NCBI GenBank assembly: GCA_949825065.1
Contig: OX463854.1
Location: 12,561,112-12,625,111, forward strand
From: Odontocerum albicorne
Lineage: Eukaryota; Arthropoda; Insecta; Trichoptera; Odontoceridae
Length of the DNA stretch: 64,000 bases
Direction of reading: 5' to 3'
In this document: in pieces, positions 23,351-34,699 of the stretch
Layout of the letters: the number at the start of each line of letters is the position of its first letter
Position numbering within the stretch: the stretch's first letter is position 1
Translations under genes and position numbers: made by a program
Notes under the pieces: generated by a model
Database searches by the model: none
Told to the model about the DNA's origin: nothing
Seen by the model: the letters and a program-made list of their open reading frames with translations, nothing else

Positions 23351-24667
23351 ACATACGAAATTTTAATTAAGTTAGCTTTTAGTTATACAAAATACATCAG
23401 ATTATACCTTTGGTTATAAAGTAATCAATTTGTGTGTCGGTATAGCCTTCGGCAAATGTGTGCAAAATATATATAATAACTTTATAAAAAAAGATAAATT
23501 AAGTTATAAAGTTCGATAAAATTTTCAATACAAAGTATTAGGCTCTTGAGAAAAAATTATACATTAAATTATACAATAATATAGTAGAACATATGAAAAA
23601 TTAAAGTGGTATACTTTAAACAGTCAAAACATTTGAAAAAAAAAGTAAATTTTATTTTGCCGTAAGGCTCTCCCCCCCCCATACCTTTTGACCGATGAGT
23701 ATTTTTATAGTTATAAATCACATGTGGGTTGAGCTTTTTAAAATTTCCCATTTACTTCCACCTAAGTATTTTGCGTCGTGCATAGTCTTAGGTATCATTG
23801 AATAGTTGATGTTTTAATTCTCCATTGTTACAATCAAATATAAAAAATTCGTAGGGAAACTTTTCCTAATAAATTAGCATGGATTTAACGTGAAGTTTGA
23901 TTTTACTTTTTATCCACATATAGAAATACCTTGATAAGCCACAACATATCCTATTTTGTATTTATACGAAGATAATTTACATACCTATATATTTTTTTTA
24001 ATATTTTTGTGTTTAACTATCATAAAATACCTTAACACGTTCACTACCCATCTAATAGTAGCGTATTTAATCAACCCATAACCAAATATTTGTTTAACTA
24101 TTAGTGCTTTTAAGTGTGTGTTATTTTATGCATGAACAATGAATATTTAAAATACTCGTATATTTTCTTGACTAAAAAAACGAGATGAAAACCGAATTGA
24201 GATAGATAAACAATCCTTCTTAACCGAGTATGACTGTCAGCTATTTGGATTGCAGATGGATGTGTATTGGTATATTGTGTGCAAGCTGTGGCACTTCACC
24301 AATCACACAGTCTTGACAAATCAAATATAAAGTTCCGACAGCGAGGAAATTAAAGTTCTAAGATGATCGGAAGGTTAAGCAAGCTGCGGGCTTTCGTTAA
24401 GTAGAATTTTATATAACGCTATTTTTGACGTCTTTGATGGCGCTGTAAAAAATTTAAGCAAGATAAACCTAACAGAAAAACATAAATTGAGAAGTAAAAC
24501 GGTCAAAAATAATACCAGTCAGGAACCGAACCTAGGGCTAACCATTCGACCATTGTCAGTGGCAATGTCTCATGGTCGACCAATACACTCTTTTCAGTAA
24601 AAAAATAAAAACTAACGACAAATGTAAAAACTATTAACAGACAATGCGAATTTGTGTTACATGTTCT
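23351..24667. other. AT-rich sequence, nothing firm
   Basis: At 24515-24600 a weak tRNA-like patch (ggaaccgaacctaggg..) may be a SINE relic. Confidence 0.35.
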
Positions 24668-24930
24668 AAATCGTATGAGGTTGTATGAACAAACACGACT
24701 AAATCGTATGAGGTGTATGAACAAACACGGCTAAATCGTATGAGGTTATATGAACAAACACGGCTAAATCGTATGAGGTTGTATGAACAAACACGGCTAA
24801 ATCGTATGAGGTTGTATGAACAAACAAGGCTAAATCGTATGAAGTTGTATGAACAAACACGGCTAAATCGTATGAGGCTGTATGAACAAACACGACTTAA
24901 TCGTATGAGGTTGTATGAACAAACACGGCT
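24668..24930 (+). repeat. 33-bp minisatellite, 8 units
   Basis: Unit aaatcgtatgaggttgtatg followed by aacaaacacggct. One unit is a base short (24701). Since 33 is divisible by 3, several frames stay open on both strands (YEQTRLNRMRL repeats on +). I see no sign that these are genes. Confidence 0.95.
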
Positions 24931-24939
24931 ATCAAATTT

Positions 24940-27900
24940 CATTGAGATTTGGTATATTACTAGCTATAGTCATACTTTTCGATGTAGCCGGGTCTGCGCC
25001 AGGGTTATATCATGTGGGTGACCCCTAGCTATGACCACACCACGCCATATTACTCGTATGTGATAGCAACGTTAATTAGAATGCATTTAAATCTATGGTT
25101 CAACAGTTTTATTAAAAATAACTCTTCATTAATTAATGTGCCTTTTTAGATCAAATAATGTTGAAAATTATGCAGTGTACACTATCTCTCATCATTATTT
25201 TTTTTTTTGTTATTTTTTCTATTTCTACAAGTGTTCAGAACCAGACGTTTTTTCCTGGTGTATCTATTACCTCCTTTCTTTGTTTCGGACAAAGCACCAG
25301 TTACCCTGTATATAAATGCGTTTCAAAGGAAAAGCATCAAGAAGCTATCGCTTCTGATGTATCAGAAATTGAAAGAAAAAATCCTTTTTATTGGGTCGTT
25401 AGGTTTGTAGAAACGTTTTTATTTACGGTTATATGCCGCGCGGGGGCTCACGTATTCGCGGTAGTAAAAACAAATCGAGCAATATTTTTTGCAACCTTAC
25501 AATGACGAAGTGCTGAGAATTTACGGCGCCAATTCTGACGGCTACTTTCTGCTCTCCCGGAATCTGCCTTTTAAATAAACAACGCCGGAAGAAAAAAATA
25601 TTGAATAGATAAATTGAAGGGGAAAAGTGAAAAGAAATCTATAGTCTAATTGGGAAATTTATCTGGATGGGTTTGTGAAATTGTTTTGAAAAGTTAATAA
25701 ATTAAAAGTTTCTTAAAAAAATTCTTCAATATATTCTTGAATGAGCAATTCAATTTGTTGTGTGACACACAACCCACTTTCAAAATCTTAAAAAAAAAAA
25801 GAATACTTGATTACTGCTAAGAAAACATATCTCAGTGTAGTTTATTTCATATGCAACTTTTTTATTGTGAAAATGCAACAAACCATACATGTGAAATTAT
25901 AATGCATTTAAAATTCTTTTTTTTTTTCTTTCTTTATTTAAATGTATTTTATACAAGTCAAACAGTCTAAATCAGCCGTCTCCCTAGTAACCAATTCAGC
26001 ATATCTGAGATAGTCGTTTACGAGTTTGGAAAATTTCAACAAAAAAATATATAATAGCACATTTTTTTTTAAATACTCGAAAGTCTAATTACGATTACAT
26101 CAAACCCAATCTGTCAAATGTTATAAAAATATCATTGATTGTACCCACGCCGTGGCCAAAAAAATTAAAGTTAACAATCTCATCTGCCAAACAAATTTTT
26201 AATTCTATCATTTTCGTAATGATTTTTCTATTGAAACACTTGGAATCTGGAAGTTTAATCATTTTCTAAAAGGTCATATTTAGAAAATTGGTATTTCTAA
26301 ATTTGTATTTCCATAATTAAAAATGACATGACAAAAAAATCAATACAATGTTAGGGAGATTTAACAAATTCTCGATAGCATAAATGCAACATTATCTCGA
26401 GTTTGATTAATTTTTTAGTACTCTTCAACACATCCGAACTAGTCAATAGGGTATTTCGATTTCAATTTTAAACATTTCAGACCGTATGATTTTTGAGACA
26501 GATAAAAATTACGTTCAAAAGCGGCCTTGATGTTGAATATAAAACAGAAACAGCGTTATACAAATCATCAATGAATTATTGTTATGTTTTAACGTATGCA
26601 TTTTAAAAGCTACTTTGTTATTATAGCAAACTTTTTTTAAAGAAAAGCTGAGAAATTCAATATTCATTTACAATTTATAATCTTGTGATTCTAGAGGCGT
26701 GTCAGCCAAGAATCTGGTCTGTTAGTCATGCCCCTAGTTAAATTGCCATATTATTTGTATCATACTGGATATATATATTTTTTGTTAACCCTTTGCAAAA
26801 GATCTCAATATATTTTAATATTGGTTAAACAATATATATTGTCCAGTATATCATATAGAATAAATCAGCATAACTCAGTTAGGCCCTTCAATTTCTCCCA
26901 TATAAACAAATGTACTCCAAATTTCTACCATATAATCAAGTGTACTCCAAATTTCACATATAATAAGGCTCGCTTTAATCATCATAATTTGATCCAATTT
27001 AGGGAAACCTTAGTTATAAGGATAATGTAATTTATCATAGATTCGGATATCTATTATATTGCATTGTACACGTTCGTTAAATACAGTACAACCTGGCAAA
27101 CGTATTACCATGTGTCGATCTCTTCCAATTGTGAAAGTCATTTCAATTTGTCCCTCTAATGAAAATAAAGATATTTTTCATGTAAGTTTATAACTATTAT
27201 ACTGTAGACATTTTGTAATAGGCAGCTATGAAATTAAAAGTATGCGTTCATTTTAATAAATATGCAATAGAATGAGGTAAAGGAAAATTAATAAACATGC
27301 ACAATATAATAACCAAGCTGGAACTGCGGTTTCGATTTCCTTTGGAATACATTTAGTTCAAAAAAGGTTAAAATCTGACAATTTAAGGACTCTTTAATAT
27401 TTTTTCTGCATGGTTATAAAATATTGTCAAACACCTAAAAAATACGCCAGATGCATATAACGAATGTAATTCGATGCATATAACGAATTTTATACGATGC
27501 AGTGTGTCAAATCAACACAAAGGAAATACAATATTTTTAATACAACAATAAACTTGGTTTTTATTTAAAAAAATATCCCCCTCTGTCATGACAATTTGTG
27601 AAAAGAAATAAAAAATGTTGGAAACAATGCGTTTTCGAAATGACATAACGACAAGGGTTGGGTTTCACGGGGCGAGAGTCGTTTTCATTATTCAAAATGA
27701 ATAAAGTCAACACTGATGTTCAAATAAAGGTTTAAAATAAAAAGGGATCAACTTTCAATATGCGAGTGGTCAGCCCTTTTAATGTTATGCCTTATAGTTG
27801 TTTCATCCCAAATGGAAGCGTTATTATGGTATAGTGTTTTTTTATCGTCGTATAATGTTATCGACCTGTAATGCTAAAGAAATGAAAAGGGAGGGTGATA

Positions 27901-28985
27901 GGGGGCGATTTGTAATCTAGATACGATTTACGTTTATCCATTTATATTTGTGTGCTTTATTTATGTGGGTTTTATATTGCTCTATATCCATTTTCCTTTT
28001 TTTAAGCTGTCGTAACCCCACAAACTTGTGCGTAAGTAATAAACTTAACGTGCGAAAATATTATTCAGCGTGGGAAACAAGGGTTAGTTGACTTACGTAT
28101 GATTTAAAAATATATATGTACCCGTTGATGTTACTTTTTACGTGCAAATTACTTTTTTTTATTTAAATTTTCAATTTTAGCTTTAGTCAAACATTACGGT
28201 TGGATGTTTCTTAAATTATCTCTGAATAGGTAAGTGTGGGTCAGGCCCTTTATATATATGATAATGTCCAATTAGAAGAAAGCGTTGTGGCCCATGCTAA
28301 ATTGCTACTAAATTGTACAAAATATATATTTTTTGATTATCCATTCTGTAAGAATGGCCTCTAGCATGAGACATTGGATCATGTTTTTTTTTGTTTTAAT
28401 TACACAAAAATACATGACCTAAGAAAAGAATATTTTCCATTACAATTTATAACCTTCCTTCTTAATCACAATGACTTAAGAATCCATCAACCTCGGTAAA
28501 AAATCCTTAATATCAATAATGTTAAATATTAGATACATTAAGATGAATGACGAGTGGAAAGGATTTATGTGAGCTCGTGAGTGTGGGTTTCTTCTTGTTG
28601 TTTTAATTTTGGTTGTTTTTGTATTTGTGTTTCTGTGTATTTTTTGTTTTAATTTTAATTTTTATTCTTATGATTGTGTGCGGTATATTGTGGGATGAAT
28701 ATTTTTGGTCTTTCTGGAGTGATGATGTGTGAGGAGTTGAATTTCGCAATATGTTTCCAGTTGTAGTTGAGTGTCACTGTTTGTCAGGTTGATGAGAGCG
28801 TGCAACGGGGTTTTGTTTTTGTGTAATCGAAAATCGGAAAGAAATATCGATTAATTTTTTCATGTTAAATATCCTCAGTGAGATACAGGCAAAAGCCTAA
28901 TTTACTGGGGATACGACAAATGAAAGGCAACAAACCCAGATCCATTAAAATTGTATGTCCAAATCATTTTACCTGTTATTTTTTC
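24940..28985. other. AT-rich sequence, nothing recognised
   Basis: A 115-codon frame at 25158-25505 begins with a hydrophobic, signal-like N-terminus but has no recognisable domain or context. I do not call it. Confidence 0.4.
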
Positions 28986-29051
28986 TCAAATTGTGTATAT
29001 TTCTTGTCATGTTTTATAATAAATAAAATAAATAAATAAAAAAAAAAAAAT
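28986..29051 (+). repeat. A-rich retroposon-type tail
   Basis: ataaataaaataaataaataaaaaaaaaaaa ends sharply at 29051, like the 3' tail of a non-LTR element. I could not recognise the body upstream. Confidence 0.4.
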
Positions 29052-30007
29052 TTAGAACTCAAATTTTTTATTTCAATGATTCGTCCAGCGTTTAACAAAG
29101 TTCTGTAAAGTGTCATTCAAATGTGTTTTTTAGCTTCAAGCCTGATTTTGTTTTTATAGCTTCAAGTCTGATTTAGAACACTTAGTTATTGTTTGGAGTC
29201 GTAGATTATTTAAATAATACTATTTAATCTTAATACTTGGATAGGTAAGTATACTTGCCAAAAACTTACCTTGCAATTTGGCAACAAATAAAAAATGAAA
29301 TTTTAATATTTAAAAAATAATATTTGAAAAAAATATATATAAAACTAAAAATGGAAAGGAGAAACTCATAGTTCGTGGAAATGTGGAGGGTTATAGGAAC
29401 AGATGTAGATAATCTATGGGATGGACTCACCAGGTGAACAGTGATATGGGATAGACTCTTTGCCATAGACTCTTCGGACAGCAGAATGCCGAAATGACGT
29501 TTCTCAGCATTGAAGTCAACATATTTTATAAGAAAATTTAAATAAACTTAAGTATACATTTATTTTTTAAATTAAGTATGAAAACAATTACGCCGTTAAA
29601 TGACAAATCGATGCACTCACAGCAAAAAAATTGTCTGAACCAAAAAAAAAACGATAGATCTTGAATTTAACGACATTTTTATTTTTTGTGTATTGACAAC
29701 TTGCCTTCTCTTCCCCGTAGAATAAACGAAGTTAAAGATTCGAAGGCCACCCCATTTGGTATTTACGATTTTTTGTGAGTTTTATTGCAGTGAAGTTATG
29801 GCATTCAATGTTAAAAGTCAAGAAGTTATCGAGTTGATGATCCCTTTAGCCTGTCTTTGATTGTCTGATAATAAAGTTCTACAAAAAAGACATAAAAAGG
29901 ATATTCGTGGATAGTAAATAATACATTAAAACTTAAATGAATTTAAGATCACTTCTTAACCGTGACAATATTAGTCATTATTGTCATCCCGTTGTGTGGC
30001 TCATGCC
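29052..30007. other. AT-rich sequence, nothing recognised
   Basis: No supported feature up to the hAT MITE. Confidence 0.4.
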
Positions 30008-30428
30008 CAGCGGTCGCCAAAGTGGTGGTTCGCGAGAAAATTTCGCTGGTCCGCAGAGAAATGTGGACATTATTTGCATTTTTTAATCCACAGCAAACCA
30101 ACCCGTAAAATAAGCGACTTGCACGGATGAACGATGCAAGATGCATGAAGTCATGACAATCTCGTAAGACGTGTAGCTAGCTGCATTGCACATGTTTTGT
30201 CTTACTCTCGCCTCGTTTCGCACTCTTCTAATGTTTCACAGTGCGGCCCTTCTTTATACAATTTTATAGGTAATATTATTCTCTGTCTACGCCCCCGCAC
30301 GTGGATGCACTCCTGAAACATATCGTCGACTCCCATATATTTAACTCGAAAAAATTCTATAAGTGGTCCGCGGGATTTAAAATTATGAATTTAGTGGTCC
30401 ATGAGGTTCTAAAATTTGGCGACCGCTG
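30008..30428. mobile_element. hAT MITE with perfect 8-bp target duplication
   Basis: cagcggtcgccaa (30008-30020) and ttggcgaccgctg (30416-30428) are perfect inverted ends. Imperfect similarity continues inwards (gtggtggttcgcg / cgcgggat..gtggtcc). The flanking 8-mers are identical: ctcatgcc at 30000-30007 and 30429-30436. The 421-bp body is non-coding. Confidence 0.95.
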
Positions 30429-30436
30429 CTCATGCC

Positions 30437-31784
30437 TAAGCATCGTGACTCCCACGATATCGTCTGACGACTCCTCTTCACTGCGCATGAAGTATGTATG
30501 TTATAATAGGCAAATTTGGTGCTCTACTCTACCCAACCCCACGGCAAAATGGCGTGGTGATATGTTTGTTTGTATGAGAATATATTATATATAAGACAAA
30601 GTCATATTTTAAGCTTTTGAACTGTTCCAATTGTTTGTTTCAGTTACCTCAATAATTAAATTACTGTATAAATATTGAGTAATTGTCATTGTTCTTACGA
30701 AGTGTTAATAACAAATATTTAAAAAAAAGTTGATTTAGCAAATTAGTGTTTATTGGGGGCGCGATGCATTGACGTGTCAAAACCATTTTAAATAAAGTCC
30801 AATTATAATATTTATCCGATATTTATTCAATCAGGTCTGGTATAACATTTGTCCAACTGATGAATAAAGTACGTTTTCATATTTATCCATTCTAGGTTTT
30901 CAAATCTCACCACCTGCTATAGCAAAAGTTTTATTAACATTATATTATACTTGTATATGAATTTATTAATATTTATTTATGTATAACATACATGTATATG
31001 AATTTATTAATATATGCGGTGGCTGGGGGCCAGCTGTCTCAGAATATACACAAAGCTAGTAAGATGGTTCATTATCATATATGCGAATTTTATTCAAAAA
31101 CATTTAAGTAAATATACTGGTCCTGGTCTTGATTGTCGGCGGTGGGGTTAAACGATTTGCATTCTTGAATCCTTGTATAATTTTTTTCTTGATTGGTATA
31201 GCTGTTTTGTGAATAAATCAGAAAATATGATTTTATGTCGCATAAATTATACTATATATTATGCTAAAAATATTTTACCAAACCACGAAATTGGCGTTAT
31301 ATGAATTTGAAAATAAAATGTTGAATCATATTTAATATCTCCATTCATCGCCTCCGAGCTTTTGGATATTTGTGTCCTTTAAACCTTAGGTTCAATATAT
31401 ACTCGTATTAAGAAGATCTATATATTCACAGGAAGACTGACAATTTCGACGAATTCAAAATCATTTTATGTTTTTAACTATGATTTTTCTATCACGAAGC
31501 CACAAATTTATGAAGCCCTTTCCTCTGTAAGTTAGACCAATCAGTTAGTTAGAAGTTATCGTCCTATTATTGGTTTGATTTATTTTGTAAGTTCTTAATG
31601 CAACCCCTATCGAAAGTTTCTTTCGCGTTTATTCAAGAAGCTCAATAATTCTTTATTAAACCTTTATGTTACAAAACTAACGGCAATTCAAGAAGATTTC
31701 ACGTATTATATTATCTCGTTATTATACTCGTATCACTGAATTAAATATTTAAAACTGTTCAACACTTTACAGTATACATATTTC
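30437..31784. other. AT-rich sequence, nothing recognised
   Basis: A 30-bp direct repeat (catgtatatgaatttattaata type, 30950 and 30990) is the only structure noted. Confidence 0.4.
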
Positions 31785-32115
31785 ATTATCATCCCTATGC
31801 CCCTATCGGTTAAGGGCGAGATGACATATATTCACTTCATTCTATTCTGCCTCACATATTTCGATTTTGCCATGACCCTTGATCTCGCCTTGCATACTTT
31901 GTCATATGAAACACATCACCTTCTTTCAGCCGGGATTCTTTCCTTATGTCTTTATTCTGTCATACATTTTTTCCTCACATTCTACGCAACACCTTTATGT
32001 CATATTTGTCGCATTTATCCTATTTTAATTTTAAATCACATTTTTGCCACACCCAAGTTTTGTTTGCATATCCTTATTTTAGGATTAATATTCCATGATG
32101 ACTGGATCTCTTGAA
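31785..32115. repeat. dispersed repeat B, degenerate copy
   Basis: The opening 'catccctatgcccctatcggttaagggcgagatgaca' followed by pyrimidine-rich DNA resembles 48940-49460 and 59808-60260 ('ctatctccctgtcggggtaaacagaaggg', 'aatttccctgtcaggatatgcggagac'). Likely an old LINE tail family; class not resolved. Confidence 0.4.
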
Positions 32116-32406
32116 ATACTTTGGCCGGTTAACATACTGAATAAACCACTATTCCATCTATTGCCTTCTGCTAGTGTTCTTTCTATATTGCAACATGCTG
32201 GCAAGACGCAACATTTTCTCGAGATACTCTGTAGATATAATGATTTAATGTTAAAAATAAGTTAAGTATTTTTTTTAGGTAAACACAGTTTTTTTTAAAG
32301 TTTTTCTCGATTTAGGTCTCACAAACGTATATTCTAGAATATGCTGAATATTGAAATATCTTTTATATGTTGTTTCAATTATCATTGTCATTTCTGTTGC
32401 CTGCAG

Positions 32407-32620
32407 AGTCCAACGCCCCCCCAGTATGTGTTTTGGTACCACAACGACCGCATGATCAACTACGACACAGCTCGGGGTGGCATCACCGTGGAAACGGAGC
32501 CCGGACCCAAGAGCCAGTCCCGCTTGACCATCCGCGGGGCGCGTGATACAGACTCCGGCAACTACACGTGCAGCGCCAGCAACACCGAGCCAGCCAGCAT
32601 CTACGTCTTCGTCACAGAGG
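32407..32620 (+). CDS. dpr12: dpr-family gene, exon encoding C-terminal part of second Ig domain
   Basis: The exon is bounded by a clean acceptor (ttgcctgcag, AG at 32405-32406) and donor (gtaagt from 32621). Its 214 bases read 71 codons plus one base, so it ends in phase 1. The peptide begins Ser-Pro-Thr-Pro-Pro and contains FWYHNDRMINYD, RGGI, SRLTIR and then DSGNYTCSASNTEPASIYVF, the Ig-fold D-x-G-x-Y-x-C signature with the second disulphide Cys. This is the second Ig domain of insect DPR proteins, neuronal cell-surface molecules that pair with DIP partners in synaptic matching. The exon is visibly GC-richer than everything around it, as expected of constrained coding DNA. The upstream exons (signal peptide, first Ig domain, first Cys of this domain) are not seen. 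Family membership is near certain. The dpr12 assignment rests mainly on the next exon. Confidence 0.93.
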
Positions 32621-34447
32621 GTAAGTATCTATTCATCATTATTCCTCATCTCGATATGCTTCTGCACCAACGATCCGTCCGACCATCCCCGCAGGACGCG
32701 CGACACGGACTCCGATAACTACATGCGCATCGCCAACAACACCAATCCGGCAAGCATCTATGTTTTCATCACGGTGGGTGAGTATATATATATGTACAGT
32801 ACTGTTCCTCAATTTAGCATGCTAGTGCACCAGCAATCCGCCTGATAGTAAACGAGTGAGGTCCTGACGACCGAGTATCGTTGGTATATCCGTAGGTGGA
32901 AACTAACAGTTTTCCAGTTCTAAGGATACTTAAATGACTTCTTTCTGAGTAACTCAAACTCTGTGAGTGACCTTATTGTCTCAGTTCATCTGTGTCATAA
33001 GATTACCACAGCAGAGTTACAATACTATTTTGATCGGGAGCGTGACTGGTTCAACTTAATTATACGCAGCCAGCACAACAAAGATGGATAGTTTGAATGG
33101 GACTTAATTGTCATCCTGAGTTAAAATAACCTCCCATTCGAGATGTAACCTAATTTTTCCCAGTTGGTTCTTTAAAACATTTATCAAATACTTGATGTAA
33201 TTACCAAGAAAAACTTACAAATGAGAAAGACCTAACTCACACAGGTATAGTATATTATTTGCTGCGAATGATTCTTAAATACAAGATACTGTGCTAGTTT
33301 GAACATCAACATCGAATGGATGATGGTCGGTTTTCAATTAACATTCTGTATGACGAAATAAGCGACCCTAAAATACCCTACGGTGGACCTCACCTACGAG
33401 TTTGTAAAAAAAATGTTTGTAACTGAGACTTGGAGCAAAGTGCTATGAAATTTCATACGATCTTCAAATTGATTGCTCTATCTGTAAAGGCTTGCTATAC
33501 AGGAGCTGTAAAAATAATTTGTTGCTACTATACTCTGGAACAAAACATTTTGCCGAGTGGGACTGTAAGGAACTTGTAATATGTCAACCTAAGTCAGTTC
33601 CGGACTATTAAAATTGTATGAGCTAACAATCGCAAATAATGTGAGTTCAAACATTTGTTTTCTATCTGACAAAGTTTTAAGACTCGTCGCTTCCAACAAT
33701 AAACCATAAACCAATTCAATTCTTGAAGTTTGTAGTTCAAAGTTCATAGAATGTAAAAACTTTCTAAGTATGCGTTTTTTTAACATTGACATCATAATGG
33801 GTTAAATATTACTGAATTGTAATCTCAAATTATTTTAACCAGAGAAGTACGCTAAATTTGAAATTATTTCAGCCTGGAAAAGTTATTACCCAAGCTCAGT
33901 ATGAAATTCAGTCTGGACAATGCTGCAGGTGTTATTTTATCTATACGAGGAATTAAGTTCAGCTTCTAATCAATTATAACTTCAATGTCACGGACTTGTG
34001 AAACGGTTTCCATAATACAGATAAGATCTACATATTGTTCTCTAGTTTTGGTACTGAAAGATGGTATTACTTTATAAACATATTATTTGTATATGCATTT
34101 GTATACTTGAAGTTATTCTTATTATTTATTGCGATTTATTAACAATAATAACTGTAGATGCTTCAGCTTTTGTCAGCACACCTGATGTGACACAGCAAAT
34201 GTCGAAATACATATTCATTGTGATATGCAAAAAATGACGACATTTTAATTTTGGAGTTCCACAAAATGACGCTGGAGTTATTTAAACAAATATTTAATAA
34301 CTTTTCTGACTCTATACTTAACTTAAATTAGAACAAAATCTCTCCCTTGAAGATTTTCGTACTAAGTCCATTTTACGTTAATCGGTTTACGATTCTCCGT
34401 TGAAAGATTATTTCTTTTTTTAACAACCAATTTTATTTTCTTTTCAG
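32621..34447 (+). other. intron between the last two dpr exons
   Basis: It has GTAAGT at the 5' end and a pyrimidine tract plus CAG at the 3' end. The first 225 bases contain a tandem partial copy of the preceding exon (separate entry). The remainder is AT-rich; I recognise no other element in it. Confidence 0.85.
32681..32846 (+). pseudogene. diverged tandem copy of the end of the dpr Ig exon
   Basis: The block starting gaccatcc at 32681 repeats the block starting at 32526 in the real exon. It includes the exon end, the donor (gtgagt at 32778) and about 60 bases of following intron, so the duplicated unit is about 155 bp. In the ancestral frame it still reads openly, ARDTDSDNYMRIANNTNPASIYVF. 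The Ig cysteine codon has become Arg (TGC to CGC), which should break the disulphide. A new AG (ccccgcag, ending 32694) lies where the parent exon has ccgcgggg. It would define an 83-bp exon, 32695-32777, whose length shifts the frame. Confidence 0.8.
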
Positions 34448-34569
34448 GAGACAAAATGGCTGCCATATCAAGAAGAAAAAGTTCGCGAGCCAGTCTGACC
34501 ACAGAGGAGAATTTCTGGTGTTTGATTGTGTTGTTTATTACAGAAATGATAGCACTTCTTGCGCGGTGA
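34448..34569 (+). CDS. dpr12: dpr-family gene, last coding exon (C-terminal tail, stop at 34567-34569)
   Basis: A polypyrimidine stretch and acceptor (ttcttttcag) precede 34448. The first two bases complete the split Gly codon left by the exon ending at 32620, so the phases agree. The reading continues for 39 more codons to TGA at 34567. The start of the tail, Asp-Lys-Met-Ala-Ala-Ile-Ser-Arg-Arg-Lys then Ser-Ser, closely matches what I recall of the region after the second Ig domain in dpr12. The end is hydrophobic (Phe-Trp-Cys-Leu-Ile-Val-Leu-Phe-Ile, then Met-Ile-Ala-Leu-Leu-Ala-Arg), which suits a GPI-anchor signal or a short membrane anchor. The intron between the exons is 1827 bp and holds a partial copy of the previous exon. 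An intron retention or chance reading is unlikely given the phase match and the basic motif. Confidence 0.85.
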
Positions 34570-34699
34570 CAGGAATAAGACAATTTAAAAAGAAGAGTTT
34601 TAAGGGAAGGGTGTACATTGATTTCTGATGCCGATGTTTCAGGAATAACTTGAGATGTCAGTGCTTGAATCATAATTGTAGCTTAAATCTATTTACGTA

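Noticed and set aside
24634..25021. Several 64-102-codon frames over the 33-bp array
   Set aside because: The frames are open only because the period is a multiple of three; three frames on both strands show it equally.
25158..25505. 115-codon frame with hydrophobic N-terminus (possible secreted peptide)
   Set aside because: The hydrophobic start follows from a T-rich tract. There is no cysteine pattern, homologue that I recognise, or splice context.
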